A DNA stretch of 38,342 nt, taken from Brachionus plicatilis (Eukaryota; Rotifera; Eurotatoria; Ploima; Brachionidae). Shown piece by piece: positions 21,536 through 33,399 of the stretch. The notes beneath the pieces are model-generated. The model ran no database searches. It saw only the letters and a list, made by a program, of their open reading frames with translations, and was not told the DNA's origin. The stretch lies in assembly GCA_010279815.1 (NCBI GenBank), contig QEOQ01000640.1, positions 1,793,572 to 1,831,913 on the forward strand, given 5' to 3'. Each line of letters opens with the position of its first letter. Within the stretch, counting starts at the first letter, position 1. Position numbers and translations under genes: made by a program.

Positions 21536-22177
21536 CGTATTTGGTTTGTTTTTTTGTAATTCATGTGTAAATTGATAATTTGTAAATTAAATGTGTCCTG
21601 TTTAAGAATTTTACAAAGTTCTTAATTTAATTTATATTGTTTTTATGTAATTAAAATTTTGTTTTATTTTTTTAAAGTCTATTTTTTTAATTAATATTGA
21701 ATTCAATTAATATTTAAATAAAAAGATTTTTGCTAATTATTTAACATTATATTCATTTTACATTAATAAATAATTTTATTTATTATTTTTTTTTTGTTAT
21801 AAATTTGAAATTTTATTTAAAAATTTTTTTTGAATTTTTGGACGCCACTTAACAAAAACTTTAATTTTCAAAAAGATTATTTAATATTTTAAATTTGAAA
21901 ATTGCAAAAATTGACTAATATAACAAAAAGTATACATTTTTGAAAAAAAGTTTTAGATTTAATTAAAAAAATTTTGTGAAAAAAACTATAAAAGTGTCTT
22001 ATTTCAGCTTCTTTATGCAGATCGTGGCTGTTAGTATATCAAATTAACACTTAAATACATTTATTTTTTTTTAAATTAATTTACTTTATAAATATTTTAT
22101 TTTATTTTAATTGATTTAACCTTAAATTTTATTTTATTTATTTTATTTTTTTTTTTTGTTTTTTTATTTTTTTTTAT
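21536..22177. other. CELSR 3' UTR and AT-rich intergenic DNA
   Basis: Homopolymer-rich sequence with no gene. The first about 190 bp are probably CELSR 3' UTR. The poly-T/poly-A rich end at 22080-22177 leads into a retrotransposon tail. Confidence 0.5.
21717..21722 (+). terminator. Probable CELSR polyadenylation signal
   Basis: AATAAA about 180 nt after the stop codon in an AT-rich 3' UTR. It is the first canonical hexamer seen, but such hexamers are common by chance here. Confidence 0.4.
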
Positions 22178-22223
22178 CTGAAGAAGCTTTAGCTCGGCAC
22201 AGATAAACAAATAAATAAAATAA
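22178..22223 (+). repeat. Retrotransposon 3' tail, copy A
   Basis: The sequence CTGAAGAAGCTTTAGCTCGG is followed by CACAGATAAACAAATAAATA and further A/T repeat. Two related copies occur at 23551-23595 (inverse) and 35161-35200. A short stem (AGC-TTTA-GCT) followed by an ATAA-type tail is typical of the 3' ends of non-LTR elements or SINEs. No body of the element was recognised upstream. Confidence 0.6.
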
Positions 22224-22710
22224 TGACGAAATATTTCTTTTTTTAATAAAAATATTTTCAAGAAAAAAAAGATCATACAACATTAAATTATTATTGAATC
22301 ACTTTCTTTCTTCTTTTGTTTAATACGATTTTCATTCAATTTCGCCAAACTCGTTTTTTTTTTCATTGTTAACTTCAATGTCTTCAACTAAATAAAAAAA
22401 TTATCTGAGAGTATAATTTGCAGGAAAAAATTAATTTCAAAAGCATTGAAGTAAATTATGGGATCTGTAGAAAACAGGGGAAAAGTCTTCACGAGTGCGT
22501 GACCGAGGCGAGTAAGACCTTCAACAAATTAAATTCAACATGACTCATCTGAAGTAAATTCAAATCTGAGAAACATACTTTAAAACCGTATTTTACCCTA
22601 TCTTAAGTCAAATTAAACATATTTTTAATAAATGTCCATTTTTGACTTGAAAAATAATGAAAATTTGTGAAAAAAAATCAAAGCTTATGAAACTCATGAG
22701 CTAATGAACT

Positions 22711-22730
22711 TGATCGTTCATGAACGATCA
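22711..22730. repeat. Perfect 20-bp palindrome
   Basis: TGATCGTTCATGAACGATCA equals its own reverse complement, in AT-rich DNA next to AAACTCATGAGCTAATGAAC. It could be a dyad protein-binding site or chance; no neighbouring gene gives it meaning. Confidence 0.5.
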
Positions 22731-22993
22731 CGAATTTTTTTCTAAAAATTTATTTTCATTTATAAAAAAAAATTTTAATTAAAATTTTACAAAAATTAAA
22801 CAAAAAACTTCATTAATAATTTAATTTATCATATTAATCATTTTTTAATAGAAAAAATAAATGACACAATTTTTTTAACCTTTTTTAGAAAAGATAAACC
22901 AGATATTATGCAATAAACTTGATTAAAACAAAAAATTAAAACAGAATTCAACTTTATTTCAAAATTAGTAATACTGATTAGTAAATTAATGTA

Positions 22994-23386
22994 ATGAAAT
23001 TAAAAAAAATACAAAATGAAACTTATGATGCTATTCGAAATACAAAAGTATTTGCTGAAAATGTATGGCTTATTATGTGCTGGGCTCATATGCGTCACAA
23101 TGCTTTAAAACACCTTCAATTGCCAAGAACCAATGATGTGTATGAAAAAGCACAATATTTGTTTAACAAGAAATGGCTTAGCAAGAAACAAAATGATTTC
23201 ATCCATTACAGGAAACAATCGCGGCTAACTACGCATCAAAACTGGCATGAAGGAGCTGCTCCCAACACACCATCAACAAAAAATGTATTGGAAGCCAATC
23301 TTGTGATCAAGAAAGAAAAAACACTCAGAGAACAAATTCCATTAGCAAGATTTTTGGAGCAGTGTCTTAGAACAGTGACAAAATGA
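22994..23386 (+). pseudogene. MULE-type transposase fragment
   Basis: A 130-codon open frame from ATG. An N-terminal part reads LIMCWAHMRHNALKHL, like the C.H segment at the end of the MULE catalytic domain. The C-terminal part NWHEGAAPNTPSTKNVLEAN followed by IKKEKTLREQIPLARFLEQ matches the W.eG.aP..PSTNN.LE.....IK...tLR...pl..Fl pattern downstream of that domain in animal Mutator-like transposases. The N-terminal catalytic half and zinc-binding modules are missing here, and the text between the blocks looks shortened. The TGA that ends it could replace a Trp codon. It is a dead fragment, with the related tail at 24132-24355 on the opposite strand. Confidence 0.65.
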
Positions 23387-23506
23387 TCAATTCAATTGGA
23401 ACTAAAAAAAAATATAGAAAAAAATTTAAAAAAAATTTTTTCTTGAGATAAAATACTGAACAACACAGGCTAGGAGTACAAAAGAACAAAAAACAATTTT
23501 TTGAAA

Positions 23507-23546
23507 AATTTTTTTTTGGTACAATATTTTTTTTTGGTACAATATT
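23507..23546. repeat. Short tandem duplication
   Basis: Two adjacent copies of a unit ending TTTTTTTTGGTACAATAT. They lie beside the inverse retrotransposon tail at 23551 and may be replication slippage on the T-run. Confidence 0.5.
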
Positions 23547-23550
23547 AATA

Positions 23551-23595
23551 ATATTTATTTATTTGTTTATCTGTACTGAGCTAATGCTCCTTCAG
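23551..23595 (-). repeat. Retrotransposon 3' tail, copy B (inverse)
   Basis: On the - strand it reads CTGAAGGAGCATTAGCTCAG followed by TACAGATAAACAAATAAATA. It has the same layout as copy A, with a longer stem (GAGC-ATTA-GCTC). The element body, if any, would lie to the right on the - strand (23596 onward), where no reverse transcriptase is visible. Confidence 0.6.
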
Positions 23596-24131
23596 AATAT
23601 AAAAAATTAAAATAAAGTTATATAAGTCAAAAGAAATTAAAAACAATATGTTGAAATAAGTAGAGGTTATTATATATTTTGGTGAGAAATTTATATTTAA
23701 ACTCTTAAAAATGCCAATAAGTTCAGAAAAAAAATATTTAAAGTCTTCTTTAAATATTTCACTATCTTTAAATAATATTCTTTAAACAACACATACCTAG
23801 CGGTCACAGGTTAATCTTGTCTTGTCATGTTAATCTTTATATTTTATTTTACTTTAATTAGTAAACTAAAATTTTTAATGTTTTTCTGAATTAATTTATT
23901 TAGGGGTACATTTATTTCACTGACAAAAAAATAAATTACTTAGTGACTTATTTTTTTTTATGACAAAAAAAAAAACAAATGACTAAATTAAATGAAGAAA
24001 TAGCAAAAATAATATTTTATTGTCAAAATTTTTTAATTTCATTTGACAAAAATAATGAAAATAAAATAACAGAAAAAAGTTAAATGTTTGACAAAATATT
24101 AAGATGACAATGACAAAATGATTTAAAAGAT

Positions 24132-24355
24132 TCATACAATTTTAATTTTTTTAGGAGGTCTACCACGACCTCTTTTGATGGCTGTAGCACTAGTTATTGG
24201 TTGGGCTAGCTCTTGAGCAATGTATAAATCTTGTTGCTCTGATTCATCTGAAATTTCTGCTTCTATGTAATCATCTTGATAGTACAATGCCGAATTTGTT
24301 TTCTTTAATCTACCTCTCTTACAATTCTCAGCAATCGGGATATTTTTATTTTTTA
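24132..24355 (-). pseudogene. AT-hook C-terminal tail, probably of a MULE transposase
   Basis: The - strand is open for about 74 codons, ending at a TGA at 24134-24132. It reads NIPIAENCKRGRLKKTNSAL, an acidic middle (ISDESEQQD), then AIKRGRGRPPKKIKIV and stop. KRGR and GRGRPPK are AT-hook cores that bind AT-rich minor grooves. A basic KRGR.KK..saL segment after a zinc-binding region is common at the C-termini of animal Mutator-like transposases. It lies opposite in strand to the transposase fragment at 22994-23386, so the two are not simply one broken gene. Confidence 0.5.
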
Positions 24356-25314
24356 ATTTTAATACTTATTCAAAAAAAAGTGTAATTTTTTTTAAAGACA
24401 GTTTAATAAAACTATGTATATAACGCAAAATTACGAAAATTCTGGCAATTTTAAATTTTCGTAAATAAACGATAATAAAAAAAAGTACTGTAAAAAAATA
24501 AAATTTCTTAAAGTATATAGATATTACTAAATTTACTATTGAATCAATTTACCATTGTTACCTTTTCTATTTTTATCGATTTTCCAAATTCGTTGAACTC
24601 CTGCATTTTTTCATCCAAAAATAGAAATAACCATTTCTTTCCTGTTTACATCATGAAACTTTTAGTTAAAATAAAAATATGGTGTTTAAATTTTGAACAG
24701 CATCATAAAGAATAATTAAAATTAAAATATATACATTTGATGAATTTAGTAAAGACGCAAGTAAAGTTTAATTTTTTTATATCTTAACAGCTTTAAATTA
24801 TTTTTTTAAAGAAGTGTTTTGATCTTTTAAGTTTCTTTTTTAATTCTCTCTCAAGAAATCATACAGATTTCACAACAAAAAAATCAAAAAGATTTTATTT
24901 TTCAAATTGTTCTAAAAAATTGAAGCTTAAAAATTTTTTAAAGAACACCTGATTTTTAATTAATCAATCAATTTAAATTCACCACTAAAAATATATGAAT
25001 ACTTTTAAATAAATAATTTAATCTAGCTGTAAAAATTTCAACTTTATGAAGACAGAATTTTTACCTTAGAAAAATTTAGTTTTGGAAAAAAGCAAAGAAA
25101 ATTTTGAAAATTAATCTCGGCTAGAATAACTTGAAACAAATTTCCCTAGTCCCAAGCTAAAACATTAATTTAATTTTAAATGCATTCGTATACTCTAGTA
25201 TTAATTTTTAAAAAATATGTTTTTCACTAAAATTGCTTGAAAGTATAATAGTAGAGTTTAATTTTGCAGATCACCTGCACGTAATTTTGAGAAAATCACT
25301 TTTTAAAAAATAAG
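24356..25314. other. AT-rich DNA upstream of RpS4
   Basis: No coding exon or repeat was recognised. The RpS4 promoter should lie in the last few hundred bases. A GC-richer patch with TTGCAGATCACCTGCACG (25265-25282) sits just before the start codon and may be 5' UTR or core promoter, but no defined motif can be named. Confidence 0.45.
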
Positions 25315-26420
25315 ATGGGTGTAAGTAAAAATTTTGTATCCTTTTATAGCGGGCTAATCATCCGATGTGCCTTGGATGACCATGGTTAAAACTCGGACAA
25401 TTTTTTTCCGCTCCATCATGCTAAAATTTTATTCTAATCTTTCCATTAATTAAAACAGTACCGAGGAAGAAGGAAGCACTTGAAACGCTTATATGCCCCC
25501 AAACACTGGATGTTGGACAAATTGTCCGGTGTGTTTGCCCCAAAGCCTAGCGCTGGTCCACACAAATCACGTGAATGCTTACCAACAATTATCTTCTTGA
25601 GAAACAGACTCAAATACGCTTTAACTTACACCGAGGCCAAGAAAATCTGTGCTCAACGCTTGATCAAGATTGACGGAAAAGTCAGAACCGACATGACCTT
25701 CCCAGCTGGTTTCATGGGTAAACACCTAAACAAGCTTTATTTTTTAATCTATATCTAATAAATTGATCACTAGATGTCATCAGCATTGAGAAAACTAATG
25801 AATTTTTCAGATTGATCTATGACGTCAAGGGTAGATTTACTGTTCACCGTATTACCAAGGAAGAGGCCCAAGTATGATTTAAAAATAAATAAAATTTTTT
25901 ATTTGTTCTAATTTTATTTTTTAATCAAAGTATAAATTATGTAAAGTAAAAAAAGTCATGGTCGGAAGTAAAGCTGTCCCGATGATTGTGACCCATGATG
26001 GTCGCACTATCCGCTATCCAGATCCACATGTAAAAGTTAACGATTCCATTCGTCTAAATTTGGAAACAAACAAAATTGAAGATTACATCAAATTCGATTC
26101 TGGTAACTTGGTCATGATCACTGGTGGTCACAATTTGGGTCGTGTTGGTGTCATAACATCCAGAGAAAGACATCCGGGTTCATTCGATATCGTCCACATC
26201 AAAGACGCTGCCAACAACACCTTCGCCACTCGGTAATTACCTGCAACTGATTTGGGACTAGAATTATTTTTAATTTTTTTTTCTTTATAAAAATGTTAGT
26301 TTGTCGTATGTGTTTTTGATCGGTAAAGGCAACAAACCGTGGGTGTCACTGCCAGCTGATAAAGGTGTTCGAAAATCCATCACCGAAGAACGTGAGAAAC
26401 GATTAGCCCTGAAAGCCTAA
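25315..26420 (+). CDS. RpS4: 40S ribosomal protein S4 (eS4), complete gene in five exons
   Basis: Exons: 25315-25320, 25459-25717, 25774-25871, 25931-26232, 26300-26420. Phases match and the total is 786 nt (261 residues plus stop), the usual eS4 length. The text is unmistakable: [20 protein letters not shown] near the N-terminus, the S4 RNA-binding region (RNRLKYAL...[12 protein letters not shown]), DVISIEKT...[23 protein letters not shown], the KOW segment [20 protein letters not shown] and the C-terminal [12 protein letters not shown]. eS4 is a structural protein of the small ribosomal subunit near the mRNA entry side. The first coding exon holds only ATG GGT, and the spliced N-terminus [11 protein letters not shown] differs from the family MARGPKKHLK by one extra residue. 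Introns are 138, 56, 59 and 67 bp. Confidence 0.97.
25345..25430 (+). ncRNA. GC-richer block in RpS4 intron 1, possible intronic small RNA
   Basis: Intron 1 (25321-25458) is longer than the other introns of the gene and carries a block unlike ordinary intron sequence here. TCATCC and GGATGA can pair across a 10-nt loop, enclosed by AGCGG and CCGCT. Ribosomal protein introns often host snoRNAs. Clear C/D or H/ACA boxes are not present, so this is only a candidate. Confidence 0.2.
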
Positions 26421-26464
26421 GCAAAAAAATTATTTATTTTTGATTCGAAAAAATTTGTTGAGTC

Positions 26465-26470
26465 AATAAA
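26465..26470 (+). terminator. RpS4 polyadenylation signal
   Basis: AATAAA 44 nt after the RpS4 stop codon, overlapping a second hexamer (AATAAATAAA). The short distance fits compact ribosomal protein 3' UTRs. Confidence 0.65.
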
Positions 26471-29400
26471 TAAATTTGGAAAAAAAAATAATTATTTTAC
26501 TTCCTTGTGCCCACAAAATTTACATTAGTTAAATGAATCAGAACCTCATTATCGATTTTAATTGAAACAAAAATTCCAATAGTTTTTTTTAATGTGTTCA
26601 ATAAAGGAAATTTCTCATTTAGTGTAAGGTTTTTAATAAAATAAAATTTTCTAATATAGAATTTTAGTCTAGAAGATTACATATTTTATTATTTTTCTAT
26701 CAAAAATTTAATTAAATTTTTTTGAATAAAAAAGCAGCGTTTTGACTTAGACACTAAACTGAAGTAATTAAAATCGATGGATTTTATTTTATTAGATAGC
26801 TTAGCAAAGGATTCAAAAACTTATTTTAGTAAATAGAAATGCTTAATTAATTCTTAATTAATTATTTTCTTTTTTACTTTTATTCATCAGACGACAAAAA
26901 AATTATTTCAAGTAATACTAATTAAAATAAAAAACTTTCCTGGACTTAAATATTTTTTATATCCAATAAATGATTCAAAGATTTTAAATAAGTTTTTATA
27001 AAAATTTGAACTGAAGATATAAAATAGGAAAAAAATTAAATTTTAGTAAATTTTGGATGACTGCTATGCCTTAAAAGAGACTTCCTTTAAAAAAAAATTT
27101 TCAGCAAAATTTTTCCCTTTTTTTAGTATGAGTCAAATTAAAAAATTTAATTAATTTTTCTGTTACCTATCATCTACAATGGAGACTTAAATGCAAAAGA
27201 AAATTTTATCTCTGATTTTAATTAAAAATATTCTAAAAAATTAACAATCATTTTTCAAAACCAGGACATGTATTATTACATTTAATTCTTGCATTAATTA
27301 TTTATTTTTAATTATTATTATTAAATGAGCTTCCCAGCAGCAATTGCATTAATTATTTTAGAAAAGAAAACCTATCTATTTTTGATGGCCAAATTATTCT
27401 AACAATAATTTGCTTATTAAACCTTTTATAAATGCTAAAAGTACTTTAATATTAACTTAAGAAAATTTGGATCTTGTTTATTTAAAAAAAATGATAGAAA
27501 AAACACAAGTTTTATTGACCTAACAGAGGAAAAAATAACAAAAGAGAATATTATTATTATTTTTAATTAGTATTTATACATATGATCATAAGTTTTTTTT
27601 TGATAATTACAATCGTTTTAAAATAATTTTATCAATTAAGCTAAGCGATGATAAATTTTTATTTCTAAGATTTCATCAGATTTTTTTAGCCTTAAATTAA
27701 ATTTAACAGGCTAAAAAACTAGTTTTTTATATTTCTAATCTTGTAAATTTATCTCGGCCGATAAAATTGTATTATTTAAGAGATTTTGATGAAAATTTAA
27801 TTAAAAGACTTTTCTTAGTAGAAATGGATTTTTTTTTAGTTGAAGGCCTCTGTTCATGATAAAACTTATTAAAAAAAAAATTAAATTTCATTAAATGAAA
27901 AAAATTATGCATTCTAGTTTTTTAATTAATTAGAAAAACGAAATTTTATTTAATCATTAAACCTTTTAGAATTAATCCAAAATATAATTAATTAATTCAA
28001 TTCTAATTTTTAAAATTTGATCTAGAATTTTATCAAATAATTAGAAATAACTAAATCCAAATTATTTTTAAGACCAAAGCTTTATATTCTCGGAGCCTGA
28101 TTCAATAAAATTTATAGGAACTTAAAGTAATGTATTTCAATTTTCAAATTCCGACTTTAAATTTAATTTTTTTTCATTCATTAATTTAATTTATTCAGAG
28201 TTCGTAATTTTTTTAATCAAATTTAAATTTAAGGAAAAGTTTGAATCAAGTTATTTTTAATTTTTAAAAGAAAATCTCATAATAAAAAAGTGTTTTTAAT
28301 TTTTTTATTTTTGATCAGTCAATAATTTTAAATTTACTAAAAAGAAATTTAAATTTCGTATTTTTTTTTTCAAAATTTAATTACGAATTAAATTCAAATT
28401 TAAATTAGTCAAAAGAGTAACATGTATTTAAATTATATTTTTATCATTATTTTTTAAATTTAAATTCAATTTTGATCTTAGAGTCTTATTTGGGGTCAAA
28501 CTATTTTTCAAAATAATCTTTTTTGTTTTTGAATTTTTTCGACAAGTTTTCGTGTCATTTATCAGCTAATGAGAAAAATGAATTTTAAAAAAGCTTTTCA
28601 ATTTCTTTCAATTTAATTAAATTCAACACTAAGATAGTCTTATTTGAAATTTTTTTTTTCAAAAGACTTCACACTTAACCATTTACACAGTTTATTTAAT
28701 TTTTTATTAAGCCAGTATTAAAAAAAAGTGAAGTTAGACCGGTTTTTTATAAGATAAATTTCTTTTCTTTATAGATTATTTTAAACTGAGTATTGTATTA
28801 AATTTCAAAAGTCAATTTGATACTAAAATTCTTCAGACAAAATTACATTAGACTTTATTTAGAATTTTGATCAAATAACTGTTTAGTCCTTAGGTTATAA
28901 AAAAATATAATAATTAACGATAGCATGTTATATAATCGTTAATTCTTAAGATAGCTAAGATCTAATTCAACGAAAAAATTTTTAAGCGAATAAATATGCA
29001 GCTTTTATTATGGGAAATTGTTATTAGATTTTTATTAAGTTTTTGCTTAAGCTCGACCCATATTTTGAAGCTTATTAATATATCAAAAAATTGATAAATT
29101 TATTTGTTCATTTTAATTAAAGGTTCAGGCTGATTTTTTGGAATGTTGTGGATATTAAACTGCTTTTACTTTATCAACATATTTTGAAAATTAATTACTT
29201 TGGAACAAGTTAAATGACGATTTATTATTTTTTAACTAAAATTACTAAAATAATTTTTTTATAACTGAAATTTGAAAGCTGATATCATTCTTATTAATTT
29301 TTCTAAATCGTATTAAAATTATAAATCAAAAAAAATTTTACTTTAAAAAAGGCTAAAAATCAGCAGATAGACGTTTAAGTTGATTTTGAGCAATTTTTTA

Positions 29401-32400
29401 ACCAGAGAATGATATTTTTTACAATTAGAATTTTATTTTTAATCATGAATATATTTGGATAATATAGAATATTATGGTATGAATTTTGTTGAAAAATGTG
29501 AGTTTTGTAATTTGGTTTCTAATTTAGATCTTAATAATTCTTTGTTTATTACAATTCGTTTCATATAATTACAAAGGATAAACAAAAATTTTAAAAACGT
29601 CAAATAAAAAATTTATTTTTCTAAAATATAATTAAATATTGGAAAAACTAGCATCAAACTTGATTTTTAAAATAAATAAGTAATTTTATGAAAAATAAGA
29701 ATTTTTGTATTCACCTAGGAAAATTGGTGAAGAATTAGTAATTATAGTTAATGAATTAACACACTCCAAATGAAATTGGGCAATGTTAATAATCAGATAA
29801 ATTCAAAATGTATAGCTCGATATTAATTAATTGTATCATTTTTAATTAAAAAGAAATTAATAATTTTTAAGTTCATTGTGACAATTTTATTTTTCTTTCA
29901 TGATATAAATTCTGGCTGAAAAGATTTCTTTGAGTGTTTGCTAACGCATTTAATAGTTAATTTTACCTAATCAGGAGAAAGCATTTTAGAAATAAAGATT
30001 TTATTTTCTGATACATCTCGTTCTGAAAAATAAACTATTCAATCTGAACAATGTATTACTTTTTATAGACATAAAATATGAAAAAATAATTTTTTCCAAA
30101 CATTATTTATTTATTTTTTGTTTCTAGCTCTCTTAAATTGCCTGGATATTTAAAAGAAATTAATGAAATAAGTGGTGAATAATTAATATCAGATATAACT
30201 GCGTTAATAGAGAAAAGAAGAAGAATAATATGATAAAATAATGTGCATTTAAAAAAGTTTGTAATATATACACTCAAGTTAAGATTGAAGTCATTTGTTT
30301 ATTTAAAAAATAATTTAAGTAGAACTTAAAGTAACTACGTTAATTTTCAATTATTGTTGAACACTTTGAATTAAAATTTTTAATTTTTGAAAAATTTTTA
30401 GAAATAATTTGTTCCTTTTTATTCTATATAATAATAGAGGAGGTGCTCTTCTTCTTTTTAAGTACATTTTTGGGCAACGGCTTCTATTTGACACAAATAT
30501 TACTGTATCGAGTTAATCTCCTACAACGAAACTTCTCCATTTTTTTAATTAAAAGGGGGCTTAACATTCATCCGGTATATAGAGATATTTAGGCAATTTT
30601 AAGTTTATTGTCAATTTTTTATGTTCAAAATGATCAAACCAAACTAAAACTATTAAATAAATTGCTATTTCTGAATAGAAATAATGCAGAGATACAGAAT
30701 TTAACATACTATGTTAAATAGAAAAATAAACTCGAAATGATGCTATTTTAGGTGGATAATTTTTTTGCAGACTTTTGCAGATTTTACCTTTAGATTTAAC
30801 AAAATATGTTAAAACCAAACTAATTTACCTCTGCACTAATTCTATTAAAATATTAAAATTTATCTTAAAGTTTTATTTTGATTTGACAATTTTGAGAATC
30901 AAAAATTGATAACAATTGATGATTGAAACGAGATCCCATTAACAACTAAATAAAATAAGGAAGTTAGTAAAAATTGTTTCCCACAGATAAAAATTACATA
31001 GAAACTATGTTTTTTTTCAAATTTACTATGTTTTTATTTAGACCATACAGCAAATAATTGGTTTTTGGTTCATTTTTATTTTTAATTATTTTATTTTTAT
31101 AAAAAATTGCTTTTAATTTTATTTAAAATTTATGTTGAATAATTAAAAAGTGAAGTTAGTTTGTTTCAAAAAAAATATTTTGACATTGAAGCTAGAACGC
31201 TAAATTTTTTAGATGATTTAGATAAAAATGGAATATGCAACGAAAAAATATATACCATTTTTGAATTTTACAATTTAAAAATTCAAAATTTTAGGCTATT
31301 TTAATTGACTAATCATTTTGTTTATTATTCTCATTTTTCTAAAAAAAATTCTCTTTTTTGTTGTTATCAAAAGCTTTCAGAATTTTCCTCTCTGAAGTAA
31401 ATAGAATCAAAGATGTGAATTTCTGATAAATTTTTGAATATTGCTAATTAAAACATCTTTCATCAGGAAGTACAAGTGTTTCCAAAACAGTTTTTTTTAC
31501 CCTTTTATATTAAAAAAAAGAGATTGTTAATTTTTTCGACATAAATAAATTACGTTTTGCTATTCTTAATTAAATTCTTCAAAATTTAATTAAATCAGAT
31601 CAAATAAAAAAAATTGACATAAATTTTGGAATTTAATATTTTCGTTCACTAAATATTCAGTTTAAGTTTTTAAGTTAATTCAAATTTTTTGATTATAAAA
31701 AATATATTAAGGTATTTAAAAATGCATGAGCAATCAGTGAAATTAAAGTTTATTTTTCTCAAAAGGAAACTCTGATCATAGGGAAAAGGGGCGGTTTATT
31801 TTAGCAGAGTTCAAATCGGCAAATTAAATTTAACAATTAATTAAGTCAGAAAGTTTATAAATATAAATAGTCTGATCTAAAATTTTTATCTTTTTTTTTT
31901 AAAAAACACGGCACCAAACCGATCCGAAAACTAAATATGGCCGGCCATTAAACGGACGGTACCAATTTAAATTGCAAAAGATCTAACATGAATGAAAAGT
32001 TAAGCTTAAGAAATTATTAAATTTATTTTTGAAATACTTTCTAGAAATAGATTAATTTTTGGATTAATTTATTTTGCCTTAAATATAACTTAATAACATG
32101 GGCAAATTTTCAGAAACCATTTTGAAGCTTAAATTGATTTTAGATTAATTTTTATGAGCGATTTCACGTTACTTTTGCTTTTGAATATAAATAAATTTAG
32201 AAGGTAGTCATCAAAATACAGAGAAAAGGAAAAGTTTTTTTGGCTTTCTTTTGGAATATCATTTATGAAAATTTTCAAAAATAGCGTCAAATTTGTAAAT
32301 AATTATTGGACATAAATTTTTATTTTTAAATTTAATATTATTAAATTTGACTAAGAACTTATAGTAAGTAAGAAAAGTTTTAACTTATTGAAGAGGATAG

Positions 32401-32891
32401 AATTGAGTTTGATTTTTGCACACATATAGAAATTTTTAATAATTTGAGAAAAATAATGCAATTATGGATAGTTCTTTAATAAGAATAAACCAATTTTTTT
32501 TCTTAAGAATAATTCTTATGTGATGTTTAAAAGTTATAGAGTAGCGTCAGCCGGCAAAATATTCACCTTTATTCCGATTTATATATAATAGGATGAAAAA
32601 GGTTTAACAGTTCATAACAGATTTAATTTTTTTATTTAGTCCGAATTTTGGAATTAATTTAAGATAAAATTTTTATGAAAAAAAGTTGCTACATTTTCAA
32701 AAGAAATTATCATTAAACTAATATGAATATTTTTAATATTTAGATGGTAAAATTGGTAATGTCTGATATTAAAATCTTATGAAATTTTTTAAATTTTTAA
32801 AATTCCATATGACAAAAAAATTATTACATACAGTTTATGGTTTATTATATGTATATTCATACAATAAACAATATAAATGATGGGCGGAGAA
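26471..32891. other. Long AT-rich intergenic region, no gene seen
   Basis: About 6.4 kb of homopolymer-rich DNA with stops in every frame and no recognisable exon, RNA gene or long repeat. Only a 40-bp GC-rich patch at 31917-31961 stands out (separate entry). The candidate foldback at 32892 begins where this stretch ends. Confidence 0.55.
31917..31961. repeat. Isolated GC-rich relic with a GGCCGGCC core
   Basis: A GC-rich patch (GGCACCAAACCGATCCG, then ATGGCCGGCCAT, a perfect 12-bp palindrome, then AAACGGACGG) in otherwise AT-rich DNA. The GGCCGGCC core and CGGACGG recall the foldback element at 17310-18564, so it may be a deletion relic of that family. A single unit is weak evidence. Confidence 0.3.
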
Positions 32892-33399
32892 GGCAAATTG
32901 AAGTTCATGATCAAATGTAAATTTCAAATCAAAATTTTTAGTTTTTGATTTAAATAAAAAGGTAATTTGTATCAATTTTTTTAATAATTAATGAGTAAAC
33001 TTTATTAAACATTATTAGTTTAATCTATAATTAGGAAGAAAACTATATGAATTTTTATCTGGAGTAAAAAAATTCTTAATCGATATTTTGAAATTTTGCA
33101 ATACAAAATTTTACTTTGTTTTGTCATAATATATTTTAATTAATATAAAAATATCATTTAAAGTTATAATTTGGATAACTTAATGTCGATTTTAAATTTT
33201 TATTAAAAGTTTTCAAATAAAAATTTTAGAAGAATCAATCAAAGGTTAATTAGAAAAAAAAATCTTTTAATTAAAATAATAAACATCTTATGTTTAATTT
33301 AAATAAAATAATAAAAAAATAAAAATTTCATCATTTTTATTAAGATTTTAATTAATTAAATTTTGTTCATTTGATTATGATCATGAACTTCAAGTTGCC
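32892..33399. repeat. Candidate foldback element with 22-bp inverted ends
   Basis: The left arm GGCAAATTGAAGTTCATGAT (continuing CA, 32892-32913) matches the reverse complement of 33378-33399 at 21 of 22 positions. Outside the arms both sides read GATGG-type sequence (left GATGGGCGGAGA, right GATGGTGAAAGCCATC). The interior is AT-rich with no coding capacity. Size and structure fit a MITE; no target duplication could be fixed. Confidence 0.45.

Noticed and set aside
22481..22530. GC-richer patch with GTCTT/AAGAC pairing
   Set aside because: Only a 5-bp stem with no further structure or repeat partner in the window.
24197..24385. 62-codon + strand frame
   Set aside because: It is the complement of the AT-hook tail, which makes better sense on the - strand.
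31780..31830. Possible tRNA B-box (GTTCAAATCGG)
   Set aside because: No matching A-box or cloverleaf arms could be drawn around it.
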